8,733 nt of DNA from an uncultured Methylococcaceae bacterium. GTDB lineage: Bacteria; Pseudomonadota; Gammaproteobacteria; Methylococcales; Methylomonadaceae. The notes below the pieces were generated by a model. It did no database searches, had not been told where the DNA came from, and saw nothing but the letters and a program-made list of their open reading frames with translations. The stretch lies in assembly GCA_903839795.1 (NCBI GenBank), contig CAIMDR010000468.1:1-8733 (forward strand), in the 5' to 3' direction. Both the position numbers and the translations under genes were made by a program. Shown here one piece after another: positions 1-6,682 of this stretch (positions are counted from its first letter, which is position 1; the number at the start of each line of letters is the position of its first letter).

Positions 1-73
1 ATTCTCACTTGCGCTCGAAAAGCCTTATTCCGGCCTACGCTGTTTCTGATATTCAATCTTGTAACTATTCAGT

Positions 74-152
74 CCCCCTCTTTGAAAAAGAGGGGTTAGG
101 GGAGATTTGTTAAATAAATCCCCCTCAATCCCCCTTTTTCAAAGGGGGAGGT
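74..152. repeat. MITE-like double-hairpin palindromic repeat
   Basis: This stretch is a near-palindrome of about 79 bp made of two smaller hairpins. The left one is CCCCTCTTT-GAA-AAAGAGGGG with perfect 9-bp arms. The right one is CCCCCTTT-TTC-AAAGGGGG with perfect 8-bp arms. The two halves are also imperfect reverse complements of each other around a short AT-rich centre (GATTTGTTAAATAAATC). That is the shape of a small non-autonomous palindromic element. It carries no gene. Similar CCCCCTCTTTGAAAAAGAGGGG elements are, to my knowledge, widespread in environmental bacteria, so I treat it as a dispersed repeat and not a terminator; no upstream gene needs one here. Confidence 0.75.
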
Positions 153-259
153 GAATACTTACTCAATCTTCACATTGGGCTTGAGGGACTCAGCTATAAG
201 AAAAAATACTGTTCTGCACTCATCATTTACCACCGACATGCATTGGCGTAATAGACAGG

Positions 260-315
260 GTTGTACTCATTCCCAAGCTCCAGCTTCCAGTCTCGCGAAG
301 CTGGAGCTTGGGAAC
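260..315. repeat. Inverted repeat, AAGCTCCAGCTT family (left copy)
   Basis: Two perfect 17-bp arms, TCCCAAGCTCCAGCTTC (271-287) and GAAGCTGGAGCTTGGGA (297-313), surround a 9-base loop. The short lead-in GTTGTACTC (260-268) and the tail GGGAACCA are also found at the right flank of the restriction-modification operon (lead-in at 5595, tail at 5826). The unit is therefore a dispersed repeat that occurs on both sides of the operon, not a gene-specific terminator. Confidence 0.8.
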
Positions 316-345
316 CATAAGAAATCCCGATTCCCGGAAAGACAA

Positions 346-408
346 AGGTGCGCATCGCGTACCTAATACCTTATCAATGGAGCGGATTTATTTATGCCGC
401 AATCTATT
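346..408 (+). repeat. 63-bp direct repeat, left copy
   Basis: This 63-bp segment matches 5529-5591 in the same orientation with four substitutions by eye (positions 351, 360, 382 and 384) and no gaps, about 94% identity. It begins with a small inverted repeat, AGGTGCGCATCGCGTACCT, and ends in an AT-rich tail. The two copies bracket the methyltransferase and helicase-nuclease genes at a distance of 5183 bp. An open frame crosses it but is explained by the repeat and is not called a gene. Confidence 0.85.
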
Positions 409-452
409 CTTTTTTTTACCTGTAGCCTATCAGGTTTCTTGCTCTGTCATGG

Positions 453-517
453 TTGTGATGCACGATGCGTACCCGGCTATAATTTCATTGACGTATATTC
501 CATTTTTACTGTAGATT
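453..517 (+). promoter_or_regulatory. Candidate sigma70 promoter(s) for the R-M operon
   Basis: Two overlapping candidates lie upstream of the methyltransferase gene. One is TTGACG (488-493) followed after 18 bp by TAGATT (512-517). The other has a consensus TATAAT at 478-483 but only a poor TTGTGA 19 bp upstream (453-458). Either would give an untranslated leader of roughly 70 to 110 bases before the TTG start. Both are eye-matched to the sigma70 consensus, and the AT-rich context makes chance matches likely. Confidence 0.3.
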
Positions 518-584
518 ATTCGATTTTGCTTAGGTAACCCTGTATTCATTCATGTTGGGGCCGGGTAATTCATTGTTGAAAAAT

Positions 585-597
585 AGGAAACTACTTG
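585..597 (+). promoter_or_regulatory. Ribosome binding site deciding a TTG start
   Basis: AGGA at 585-588 lies six bases before the TTG at 595. An in-frame TGA at 577-579 closes the frame upstream and no ATG or GTG lies between, so TTG at 595 is the only usable start that keeps the conserved N-terminus of the methyltransferase. Confidence 0.7.
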
Positions 598-3018
598 GCT
601 TACATCGAAGATAAAATTCAGCAAATCCAGGATAAAGTACTCCGGGACATTTTGCTGGCAGAAGTTAAAAAGCTCAAAAAGGATAAAAAGTTCGGCTTGG
701 TATTTGAAGAGCATGTGCCAGAGTTAATTCCGATTTATAGTGCGCCTATTCGCAAACGTTCGATGGTTGCTTTGAAGGATGGCAATTTACTGGAAACCTT
801 CCGTGTCAAACGTATAAAGAACGGTACAGCATTTCTCTACAAGGATTTGGATAACAGCGAATGTGATTATTCATTGGATAAGCTGGTGGTTGTCCAGCGT
901 TTCGGTGAAGCCATTTATCCCGCCTTAATGCCGATGGCTATCGTTGAAAATGGTGGCGACCGATCTTTTCATACCTTAATCGAAGCCGACAATTACCATG
1001 CCCTGCAATTACTGAATTATCTGTATGCCAATAAAGTAGACTGCATATATATTGACCCCCCTTATAACTCCGGTTCTAAAGATTGGAAATATAACAATGA
1101 CTATGTAGATAAGAATGACGGATGGCGGCACAGTAAATGGTTGGCCTTTATGGAAAGGAGGTTGTGGCTTGCTAAAAAACTCCTAAATCCGGCAGATTCA
1201 ACTTTAATTGTTGCCATAGATGACAATGAATTATTCACACTAGGTCTATTGCTCGATGACGTCTTCAAAGGTTGTGATAAACAAATTGTTAATGTAACAA
1301 TAAATCCAAAGGGTAAGGCTCGTGATGGTCGATTATCGCAAGTAGATGAATACTTAATAATTGTTTATATTGGAGATGCTCAAGCGCAGGAGATTGCTCT
1401 TGAAAGCTCTGAAGTAGAGGTTCGTTGGCCATATTTACGTAGAAGCGACGTAGAGTCTGCCAGAGGTACAACAAAGGGTGGTGTAAGACAATTTTATCCA
1501 ATATACATAGATGAACTATCCGAAAAAATTGTTGCTATCGGAGAACCGCTTTCACCAGAGCAATCCTTGGAGTGCGCACCAAATTTAAAAGGTGCCATAC
1601 CCGTTTTTCCAATCAGAGATGATGGTAAACATATGAACTGGGGATTGATAGGGCCAAGTCTCCAAGTGGCTATTGACTTGGGATTTGTTAGGGTTTCAAA
1701 GAGCAACAATGATCATCAACCTTATAATTTCTCATACGTTACAGTTCCCAGTATACAAAAAGTCAATGACGGTATCTACCGTGTAGCCGGAGTCAAGGAG
1801 GATGGTTCAAAAATCGTTGTCATACCCGGTGGAAAAGCTCAAAGAGGCACGACAGCATGGAAAAAAAATCTGCATGATGCAAACTACTATGGTAGCCAAG
1901 TTGTTGGCACTTTTATTCAAGGCAGGAAGTTTCCCTTTCCTAAGTCAATTTATGCTGTTTTTGATACCTTACAGTTATTTTTGGCAAACAAGCCAAATGC
2001 TTTACTAGTGGACTTCTTCGCTGGTAGCGGGACAACTCTACACGCATTAAATCTTCTAAATTCGGTTGATGGAGGTATGCGTCGCTGCATTCTGGTTACC
2101 AATAACGAAGTTTCAGAGGAAGAAACGAAAATTTTGAAGGAACAAGGTTTGATGCCAGGCCATGCAGGATACGAAAAACATGGTATTTGCCAGTCAGTCA
2201 CATGGCCGCGTAGTAAATACACTATCTTGGGTAAGCGCGAGGATGGTACGTTGCTGGACGGCGATTATCTGACCGGACGCACGATCAGCAAAGACAAACG
2301 CCGGACCTTTAAACAAATTGGCTTTATCGACACAGCGCAACTAACCACCACGGCACGAAAAAAAGAACTGGTCGGCTTGTTCGACGGCATTCCGCAATCG
2401 AAAATCACTAAAGACATGGCTTATTTTGTGGACGAAACAAGCACGGCCTCGGTGCTGTTCGATGATGCTTGCGCCGATGCTTATCTGGACGCATTGGACG
2501 AAATGACGCATATCGAGACGTTTTATTTGGTCACGACGAATAACGCGCTATTCAAACGTTTGAAAGATGAAATCAATGAATTACTGGGTTCTTTACAAAT
2601 CAGCGAAGAAGAAAAGCGACCGTTAAGCGCAGGATTTGAAGCAAATCTGGCTTATTTCAAACTGGATTTTCTGGATGCTGATGAAGTGCAATTAGGGCGT
2701 AAATTTGCCGCACTATTGCCGATTTTATGGTTGACGGCTGGTGCGAAAGGGGCTTGTCCCTCAGTCGATGACAGTACAACGTTTTTTATTCCTGAACGGT
2801 GTCCGTTCGGTGTGTTGCTGGACGAACATTGTTTCTTGTCTTTTAAACTGGCTTTACAGGCTAGACCTGATATCACCCATGTTTTTTTGGTGACAAACTC
2901 TGAAGAAGGTTTTTTTGCCATGCGTGATGAGCTTAATTCCCGCCTGCAAGTCGTTCAACTGTATAAAAACTATCTGGATCAATTCAAAATCAATACAGAA
3001 ACCAAGGTAAGAACATGA
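595..3018 (+). CDS. Type III-like R-M adenine-specific DNA methyltransferase (Mod subunit)
   Basis: This 807-residue protein is a site-specific DNA N6-adenine methyltransferase of the N6_N4_Mtase family. It transfers a methyl group from S-adenosylmethionine to adenine and, in Type III systems, also supplies target recognition for the partner nuclease. The catalytic motif DPPY is at residues 154-157 and precedes the cofactor motif FAGSG at 475-479; that order marks the beta class. The long stretch between them (about 215-440) should hold the target-recognition domain. It is poorer in GC and uses AGA/AGG arginine codons much more than the rest of the gene. The C-terminal 250 residues have no motif I recognise. 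The start is TTG, supported by AGGA six bases upstream and an in-frame stop at 577. The stop overlaps the next gene's ATG (ATGA), so the two are translated as one operon. The symbol mod would be a role name only. The class is confident; the recognition sequence cannot be read from here. Confidence 0.92.
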   Translation: MAYIEDKIQQIQDKVLRDILLAEVKKLKKDKKFGLVFEEHVPELIPIYSAPIRKRSMVALKDGNLLETFRVKRIKNGTAFLYKDLDNSECDYSLDKLVVVQRFGEAIYPALMPMAIVENGGDRSFHTLIEADNYHALQLLNYLYANKVDCIYIDPPYNSGSKDWKYNNDYVDKNDGWRHSKWLAFMERRLWLAKKLLNPADSTLIVAIDDNELFTLGLLLDDVFKGCDKQIVNVTINPKGKARDGRLSQVDEYLIIVYIGDAQAQEIALESSEVEVRWPYLRRSDVESARGTTKGGVRQFYPIYIDELSEKIVAIGEPLSPEQSLECAPNLKGAIPVFPIRDDGKHMNWGLIGPSLQVAIDLGFVRVSKSNNDHQPYNFSYVTVPSIQKVNDGIYRVAGVKEDGSKIVVIPGGKAQRGTTAWKKNLHDANYYGSQVVGTFIQGRKFPFPKSIYAVFDTLQLFLANKPNALLVDFFAGSGTTLHALNLLNSVDGGMRRCILVTNNEVSEEETKILKEQGLMPGHAGYEKHGICQSVTWPRSKYTILGKREDGTLLDGDYLTGRTISKDKRRTFKQIGFIDTAQLTTTARKKELVGLFDGIPQSKITKDMAYFVDETSTASVLFDDACADAYLDALDEMTHIETFYLVTTNNALFKRLKDEINELLGSLQISEEEKRPLSAGFEANLAYFKLDFLDADEVQLGRKFAALLPILWLTAGAKGACPSVDDSTTFFIPERCPFGVLLDEHCFLSFKLALQARPDITHVFLVTNSEEGFFAMRDELNSRLQVVQLYKNYLDQFKINTETKVRT

Positions 3019-5504
3019 AATTGCAGCTAATGGATTTTCAGACAATAGCCGTCAAGCAGATAGCTACCTACATTCGGAACACAAAAAGCTTGATTAAGGA
3101 GGGTAACCCGCAAGCGATTGTTTTGGCATCACCTACGGGTTCCGGTAAAACGGTTATCGTTGCCGCATTGATTGAAATGATTTTTCAGGGTGCGGATGAA
3201 ATTCTTGCCGAACCGGATGCTGTTTTTTTGTGGTTATCCGATCAACCGGAATTAAACGAACAATCGCGCCGAAAAATTGCCAGCGTGTCAAGCCGTTTGA
3301 AGGAGGCGGATTTGATTGTAGTCGATAGCGATTTTGACCAGGAAACCTTTGATGGTGGCAAAGTTTATTTTCTGAATACGCAAAAGCTGCATGGCGATAA
3401 CAGGCTGGTTAGAGTCAAAGGCGACAACCGCTATAACACTATCTGGGAAACTATCCAAAAAACCCAAGATAGTTTAAAAGATAAATTTTATCTGATTATT
3501 GATGAAGCGCATCGGGGTATGAATGTCACGACACGGCAAGTAAATACTGCCCGCACCATTGCTCAAAAATTTGTTTTTGGTTGTGAAGAGTTACCGCCCA
3601 TTAAAATGATTCTTGGTATTTCTGCAACACCACAACGTTTTCAGAATTTACTGAATACCACGCAACATTATCAACAGCGTTCACAGCACCCTGTCACAGT
3701 AAACCCGGAAGATGTTACTTCATCCGGGTTATTGAAAGACAAAATAGTGCTTTACCATCCTACCGAAGACCAATCGACAGACTGGTCATTGTTAGCCGCA
3801 GCAGCAAGGCAATGGCTTCAAGCGTGCGATAAATGGGACGCTTATACCCAATCGCAAGCTATTGAGCCAGTTAAACCCATTATGGTTATTCAGGTTGAGG
3901 ACGGTAATGAAAGCCTGATTAGTCGCACGTCAATCAGTCAAATCATTGCGGTACTGGAGCAGGAAGTCGGGCTTATTCAGGATGATGAACTGGCGCATAG
4001 TTTTCAAGATGATAAGCCGTTATTAATTGATGGCCGAAAAATCCGTAAAATTGATGCTTCGCGGATTCAGGATGATGACAAGGTTAAATTTGTACTGTTC
4101 AAAATGAGTTTAACAACCGGTTGGGATTGTCCGCGTGCGGAAGTGATGATGTCGTTTCGTAGGGCTTACGATCACACTTTAATTGCGCAATTGATTGGGC
4201 GCATGGTGCGTACACCTTTGGCACGCAGGATTGAAAATCAAGACTTTTTAAACTCGGTTTCGCTGTATTTACCGCATTATGATCAAGAAGGTCTGAAACT
4301 GGTTATCGAAAATCTAAAATCAGACCCCGAAAGCTTACCGCCAATTGATGTGGTGGAAGGTGCGGAACAAATCACTTTATACCGTTCTGCAAAACTTACC
4401 GCTTGTTTTTACGCGCTACAAGGTTTGCCCAGTTACCGTGTCGAGCGTATTCGTAAAACCTCGGACACACGGCGTTTAATGCGGCTGGCGCGGCTATTAA
4501 CGGCAATCCACAACCTTGATCCCGATGCGTTACAAAATGCTAAACAATTAATTTTAGAAACGCTTAAAAACGAAATTGAACGGCTAGAACAAAACGATAG
4601 CGATTTTGCTGATAAGTTGCACGATTGTGGTGAAATTAGTATTCAGTCAGTCACCGTAGATCAAGGCACATGGACTAGCAGTGAGGGCGCTGTGGAAAAA
4701 ATCCCTTTATCGGATGTCAATATCGAAGCTCTTTTTCAACGCGCCGGGCAACGGTTAGGCGAAGGTTTACATCTTGACTATTGGTCAAAACATTACGATG
4801 CCAACGATCCGCAGCGCCCCAAATTAGAGTTATTTTTAGCGTTGCAACAGCAGACGGTTTGGGAAGCTTTAGAAAAACAGAGTTTGCAGCTTTTTAACGA
4901 CTTGTTGAATCAACACCACGCCAAGATCGGTAAGCTATCTAGCTCGGAACGTGAAAAATACAATAAGCTGAAGGTTGTCGCTAAAGATCCCGAACCCATT
5001 GCTTGGGAATTGCCGGATGAAATGATTGTTAATCAATCGGCTAATGCCATTGAATGGAACAAGCATTTATTCTTATCGAAAGACGGCAAGTATTCGACGG
5101 ACTTAAATAGTTGGGAAAAATTGGTTATTGAAACCGAGATTGCTAAACCAGAGGTTGTTGGCTGGTTTCGGAATGTAGACCGCAAACACTATTCGTTTTG
5201 CTTGCCTTATGAGTATAAAGGAAACACTCAAGCCATGTTTCCCGATTTTATAGTTATCCGTCAACAAGAAGGTGAATTTGTTTTTGATATTTTAGAGCCG
5301 CATAGTCCTGATTTAGCGGACAGTGCCGCAAAAGCGGTTGGATTAGCTAAATTTGCCTCCAAGCATGGCGATCAATTTGGTCGCATTGAGTTAATCCGTG
5401 TTGAAGGGCAGCATATCAAAAGGTTGGATGTGAATAATAATCACCATCGACAAAAAGTGTTGGCTGTTAGTAGTAATCAGCATTTGGATGCGCTATTTAA
5501 ATGA
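3015..5504 (+). CDS. Type III-like R-M DEAD/DEAH helicase-endonuclease (Res subunit)
   Basis: This 829-residue protein is a superfamily 2 ATP-dependent DNA translocase and probable nuclease, the usual partner of the upstream methyltransferase. Visible motifs in order: Walker A GSGKT (residues 42-46) after a Q-motif-like MDFQ start, DEAH box IIDEAHRG (161-168), GISATP motif III (201-206), TTGWDCPRAEV (367-377) and the motif VI arginine segment QLIGRMVR (392-399). The C-terminal part has a PD-(D/E)XK-like layout: FPDFIV (742-747), then DILEPH (758-763), where E-P-H stands in the place of the usual E-x-K. AAGG at 3004-3007 is a good ribosome binding site, seven bases before the ATG, which overlaps the stop of the methyltransferase. 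No terminator is evident after it; the 63-bp repeat begins 24 bases later. It could instead be a cleavage-deficient or variant-nuclease relative, but the helicase assignment is firm. Confidence 0.9.
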   Translation: MKLQLMDFQTIAVKQIATYIRNTKSLIKEGNPQAIVLASPTGSGKTVIVAALIEMIFQGADEILAEPDAVFLWLSDQPELNEQSRRKIASVSSRLKEADLIVVDSDFDQETFDGGKVYFLNTQKLHGDNRLVRVKGDNRYNTIWETIQKTQDSLKDKFYLIIDEAHRGMNVTTRQVNTARTIAQKFVFGCEELPPIKMILGISATPQRFQNLLNTTQHYQQRSQHPVTVNPEDVTSSGLLKDKIVLYHPTEDQSTDWSLLAAAARQWLQACDKWDAYTQSQAIEPVKPIMVIQVEDGNESLISRTSISQIIAVLEQEVGLIQDDELAHSFQDDKPLLIDGRKIRKIDASRIQDDDKVKFVLFKMSLTTGWDCPRAEVMMSFRRAYDHTLIAQLIGRMVRTPLARRIENQDFLNSVSLYLPHYDQEGLKLVIENLKSDPESLPPIDVVEGAEQITLYRSAKLTACFYALQGLPSYRVERIRKTSDTRRLMRLARLLTAIHNLDPDALQNAKQLILETLKNEIERLEQNDSDFADKLHDCGEISIQSVTVDQGTWTSSEGAVEKIPLSDVNIEALFQRAGQRLGEGLHLDYWSKHYDANDPQRPKLELFLALQQQTVWEALEKQSLQLFNDLLNQHHAKIGKLSSSEREKYNKLKVVAKDPEPIAWELPDEMIVNQSANAIEWNKHLFLSKDGKYSTDLNSWEKLVIETEIAKPEVVGWFRNVDRKHYSFCLPYEYKGNTQAMFPDFIVIRQQEGEFVFDILEPHSPDLADSAAKAVGLAKFASKHGDQFGRIELIRVEGQHIKRLDVNNNHHRQKVLAVSSNQHLDALFK

Positions 5505-5528
5505 TAATCTGCTGACGGATTGGGAGCC

Positions 5529-5591
5529 AGGTGTGCATCGCGCACCTAATACCTTATCAATGGAACAGATTTATTTATGCCGCAATCTATT
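5529..5591 (+). repeat. 63-bp direct repeat, right copy
   Basis: This is the second copy of the 346-408 repeat, same orientation, four substitutions. Its leading inverted repeat is closer to perfect here (AGGTGTGCATCGCGCACCT). It starts 24 bases after the helicase-nuclease stop codon. Three bases after its end comes the GTTGTACTC lead-in of the AAGCTCCAGCTT repeat, also a neighbour of the left copy although on the opposite side of it. Confidence 0.85.
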
Positions 5592-5604
5592 TTTGTTGTA
5601 CTCG

Positions 5605-5751
5605 TTCCCAAGCTCCAGCTTCACTGCCATTAAGTTAAGACGTTCGCTGAGCGGAGTCGAAGCGTATTTGCTGGCTTCGGCTCCGCTCAGCCAACGGTTT
5701 ATCTTGCCAAAAGGCGCTTAACTTAATGGCAGTGAAGCTCCAGCTTGGGAA
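5605..5751. mobile_element. Nested MITE-like element with 35-bp imperfect terminal inverted repeats
   Basis: The ends 5605-5639 and 5717-5751 are reverse complements over 35 bp with two mismatches, giving a 147-bp element. The inner 17 bp of each arm are perfect (ACTGCCATTAAGTTAAG at 5623-5639 against 5717-5733) and the outer part belongs to the AAGCTCCAGCTT family. Its centre holds a further inverted repeat, GCTGAGCGGAGTCGAAGC (5646-5663) against GCTTCGGCTCCGCTCAGC (5674-5691), with one mismatch. No open frame in it looks like a transposase. The simplest reading is a 111-bp element (5623-5733) inserted into an older hairpin repeat, but no clear target-site duplication is visible. Confidence 0.6.
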
Positions 5752-5760
5752 TGCAGACCT

Positions 5761-5832
5761 GGAAGCTCCAGCTTCCAGTCTCGCGAAGCTGGAGCTTCGG
5801 CTTCGCGGTTCCCAAGCTGGAGCTTGGGAACC
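5761..5832. repeat. AAGCTCCAGCTT-family hairpin cluster (right copy)
   Basis: Three linked palindromes of the family seen at 260-315. GGAAGCTCCAGCTTCC (5761-5776) is followed by CAGTCTCGC and GAAGCTGGAGCTT as in the left copy. Then comes an extra segment, and the cluster ends with GGTTCCCAAGCT-GG-AGCTTGGGAACC (5807-5832), two perfect 12-bp arms. The right copy thus differs from the left one by an internal duplication of roughly 28 bp. No gene is present. Confidence 0.75.
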
Positions 5833-5859
5833 AGAAGAACGTTAACCGTTTTTGCTTTT

Positions 5860-5886
5860 CTTCGTGTTCTTCGTGTCTTCGTGGTG
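5860..5886. repeat. Short 9-bp-period repeat (CTTCGTGTT type)
   Basis: About three units of a 9-bp motif, CTTCGTGTT, CTTCGTGTC and TTCGTGGTG, lie end to end. Read from the other strand this is the CACGAAGACACGAAG sequence that, from general knowledge, recurs in intergenic regions of many environmental bacteria and gives spurious HEEHEE-rich frames on the minus strand. It is treated as a noncoding dispersed repeat. Confidence 0.6.
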
Positions 5887-6020
5887 AATGCTTTTCTTTG
5901 CTAATGGCCTTCAAAGTCTCAGCCAAGTCGGGCATAGGCTTTTCGTGTCCGACATTTTCGCGTTAAAACGCACGAATGGCATTGAGGAAATCTCTCGCTA
6001 TTCTGATTTTGACCGTTGAA
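5887..6020. other. Stretch with no recognised gene
   Basis: Nothing coding is supported here. The only structure seen is a small palindrome, GCGTTAAAACGC (5960-5971). Confidence 0.5.
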
Positions 6021-6050
6021 TGTTGGGCAACGAAAAGAGGTTGCCCAACA
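6021..6050 (-). terminator. Hairpin just downstream of the remnant gene's stop codon
   Basis: TGTTGGGCAAC (6021-6031) and GTTGCCCAACA (6040-6050) form a perfect 11-bp stem with an 8-base loop. It lies three bases beyond the stop codon of the minus-strand remnant (6054-6056), the position expected of a terminator. There is no clear U-run after it in either direction, and TTGGGCAAC hairpins also occur as dispersed repeats, so termination is only probable. Confidence 0.4.
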
Positions 6051-6053
6051 TGA

Positions 6054-6227
6054 CTACCCACCCACCATCACATTGATCACATCACTCCACTGCCCGACTT
6101 GTTCATCATGAAGCCGGTAAATGGCTTTGTATTTCCAGATGGCGGTTGCACCAGAAGCGGGTAGCGGGGCATTGTCGGTGGTGTTAGCTTCATTATTTGT
6201 ACCGCTCCGGATCTGTGTTGTAACGCT
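6054..6227 (-). pseudogene. C-terminal remnant of a gene cut off by the tandem array
   Basis: On the minus strand an open stretch of 57 codons ends at a TAG (6054-6056). It has no start codon and is closed upstream by a TAA at 6228-6230 inside the first units of the tandem array. Its last 45 residues look like real protein: a PLPASGATAIWKYKAIYRL segment, then DEQVGQWSDVINVMVGG. The alternating hydrophobic pattern resembles the final strands of a beta-sandwich domain (fibronectin III or similar), and I believe comparable tails end some large hypothetical proteins, but I cannot name a family with certainty. The rest of the gene is absent from the window: upstream of it lie only the arrays and then the opposite gene's 3' end. 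It looks like a gene broken by expansion or insertion of the repeat array, with the downstream hairpin still in place. Confidence 0.5.
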
Positions 6228-6385
6228 TTAAATCTCTTATGTACCGTTCCGGATCTGTGTTGTACCGCTTTAAATCTCTTATGTACCATTCCGGATATGT
6301 GTTGTACCGCTTTAAATCTCTTATGTACCACTCCGGACCTGTGTTGTACCGCTTTAAATTTCTTTTGTACCGGTTAAAAAGACTT
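6197..6385 (+). repeat. Tandem array 1: nine 21-bp units (42-bp higher-order period)
   Basis: Units start every 21 bases at 6197, 6218, 6239 and so on to 6365 without gaps. Two alternating types are seen, TTGTACCGCTTTAAATCTCTT and ATGTACCGTTCCGGATCTGTG, so the true period is 42 bp. In the forward frame starting at 6239 they encode heptads such as LYRFKSL and MYRSGSV. The second unit has TAA in place of TAC (6221-6223), and the frame ends at a TGA at 6434-6436. Changes concentrate in the SG-type units (CGT, CAT, CAC at the third codon), while the RFK-type units are nearly invariant. The array looks like a decayed paralogue of array 2. A minus-strand frame is also open through it, a normal consequence of a period divisible by three. 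Confidence 0.9.
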
Positions 6386-6472
6386 CAAGAATACATGCCC
6401 AATACATTGATATATATAATAAATATCATGATATGAAAGTGAGGTGATGTTGATGATGCCTCCCGGTATCTT

Positions 6473-6682
6473 GGCTACCGGTCCAAGTATCAGTGCCACC
6501 GGTACAAGCATCTGTTAGACCGGTACAAGAACCTTATGTACCGGTACAAACATCTGTTCGACCGCTACAAGAATCTTATGTATCGGTACAAACATCTGTT
6601 CGACCGCTACAAGAATCTTATGTGCCGGTACAAACATCTGTTCGACAGGTACAGGAGCCTTATGAACCGGTACAAACAGCTT
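6473..6682 (+). repeat. Tandem array 2: ten 21-bp units (42-bp higher-order period)
   Basis: Ten units start every 21 bases from 6473 to 6662. A degenerate eleventh precedes them (around 6458-6472, with six bases fewer). The alternating types are ATGTACCGGTACAAACATCT(G) and TTCGACCGCTACAAGAATCT(T). Array 1 aligns to it in the same orientation and phase (shared ACCGCT and CTTATGTACCG blocks, about two thirds identity over 42 bp), so both come from one ancestral repeat. ACCGGTAC recurs in many units, and 6537-6548 is a perfect 12-bp palindrome, TGTACCGGTACA. The units abut with no unique spacers, so this is not a CRISPR array. Confidence 0.9.

Noticed and set aside
74..152. Rho-independent terminator
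   Set aside because: Two tandem hairpins with mirrored halves and no U-tract or adjacent upstream gene fit a dispersed palindromic element better.
151..514. Two overlapping plus-strand open frames of about 70 codons
   Set aside because: They run through the hairpin repeat and the 63-bp repeat; similar peptides reappear at 5521-5600 because the DNA repeats, and no ribosome binding site or protein-like composition is seen.
1289..3045. Minus-strand and out-of-frame open stretches within mod
   Set aside because: They overlap a gene with clear catalytic motifs and have no motifs or ribosome binding sites of their own.
5488..5966. Open frames on both strands, including a minus-strand one with an HEEHEE-rich segment
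   Set aside because: They are made of the AAGCTCCAGCTT repeats, the nested element and the 9-bp-period repeat, so the repeats explain them.
6077..6331. Minus-strand frame with HKRFKAVQHRSG repeats through array 1
   Set aside because: It is open because the repeat period is divisible by three. Its 3' part uses a different frame from the protein-like tail ending at 6054, and unit differences do not look synonymous in it.
6197..6682. CRISPR array
   Set aside because: The units are contiguous 21-bp repeats with no unique spacers, and no cas gene is present.
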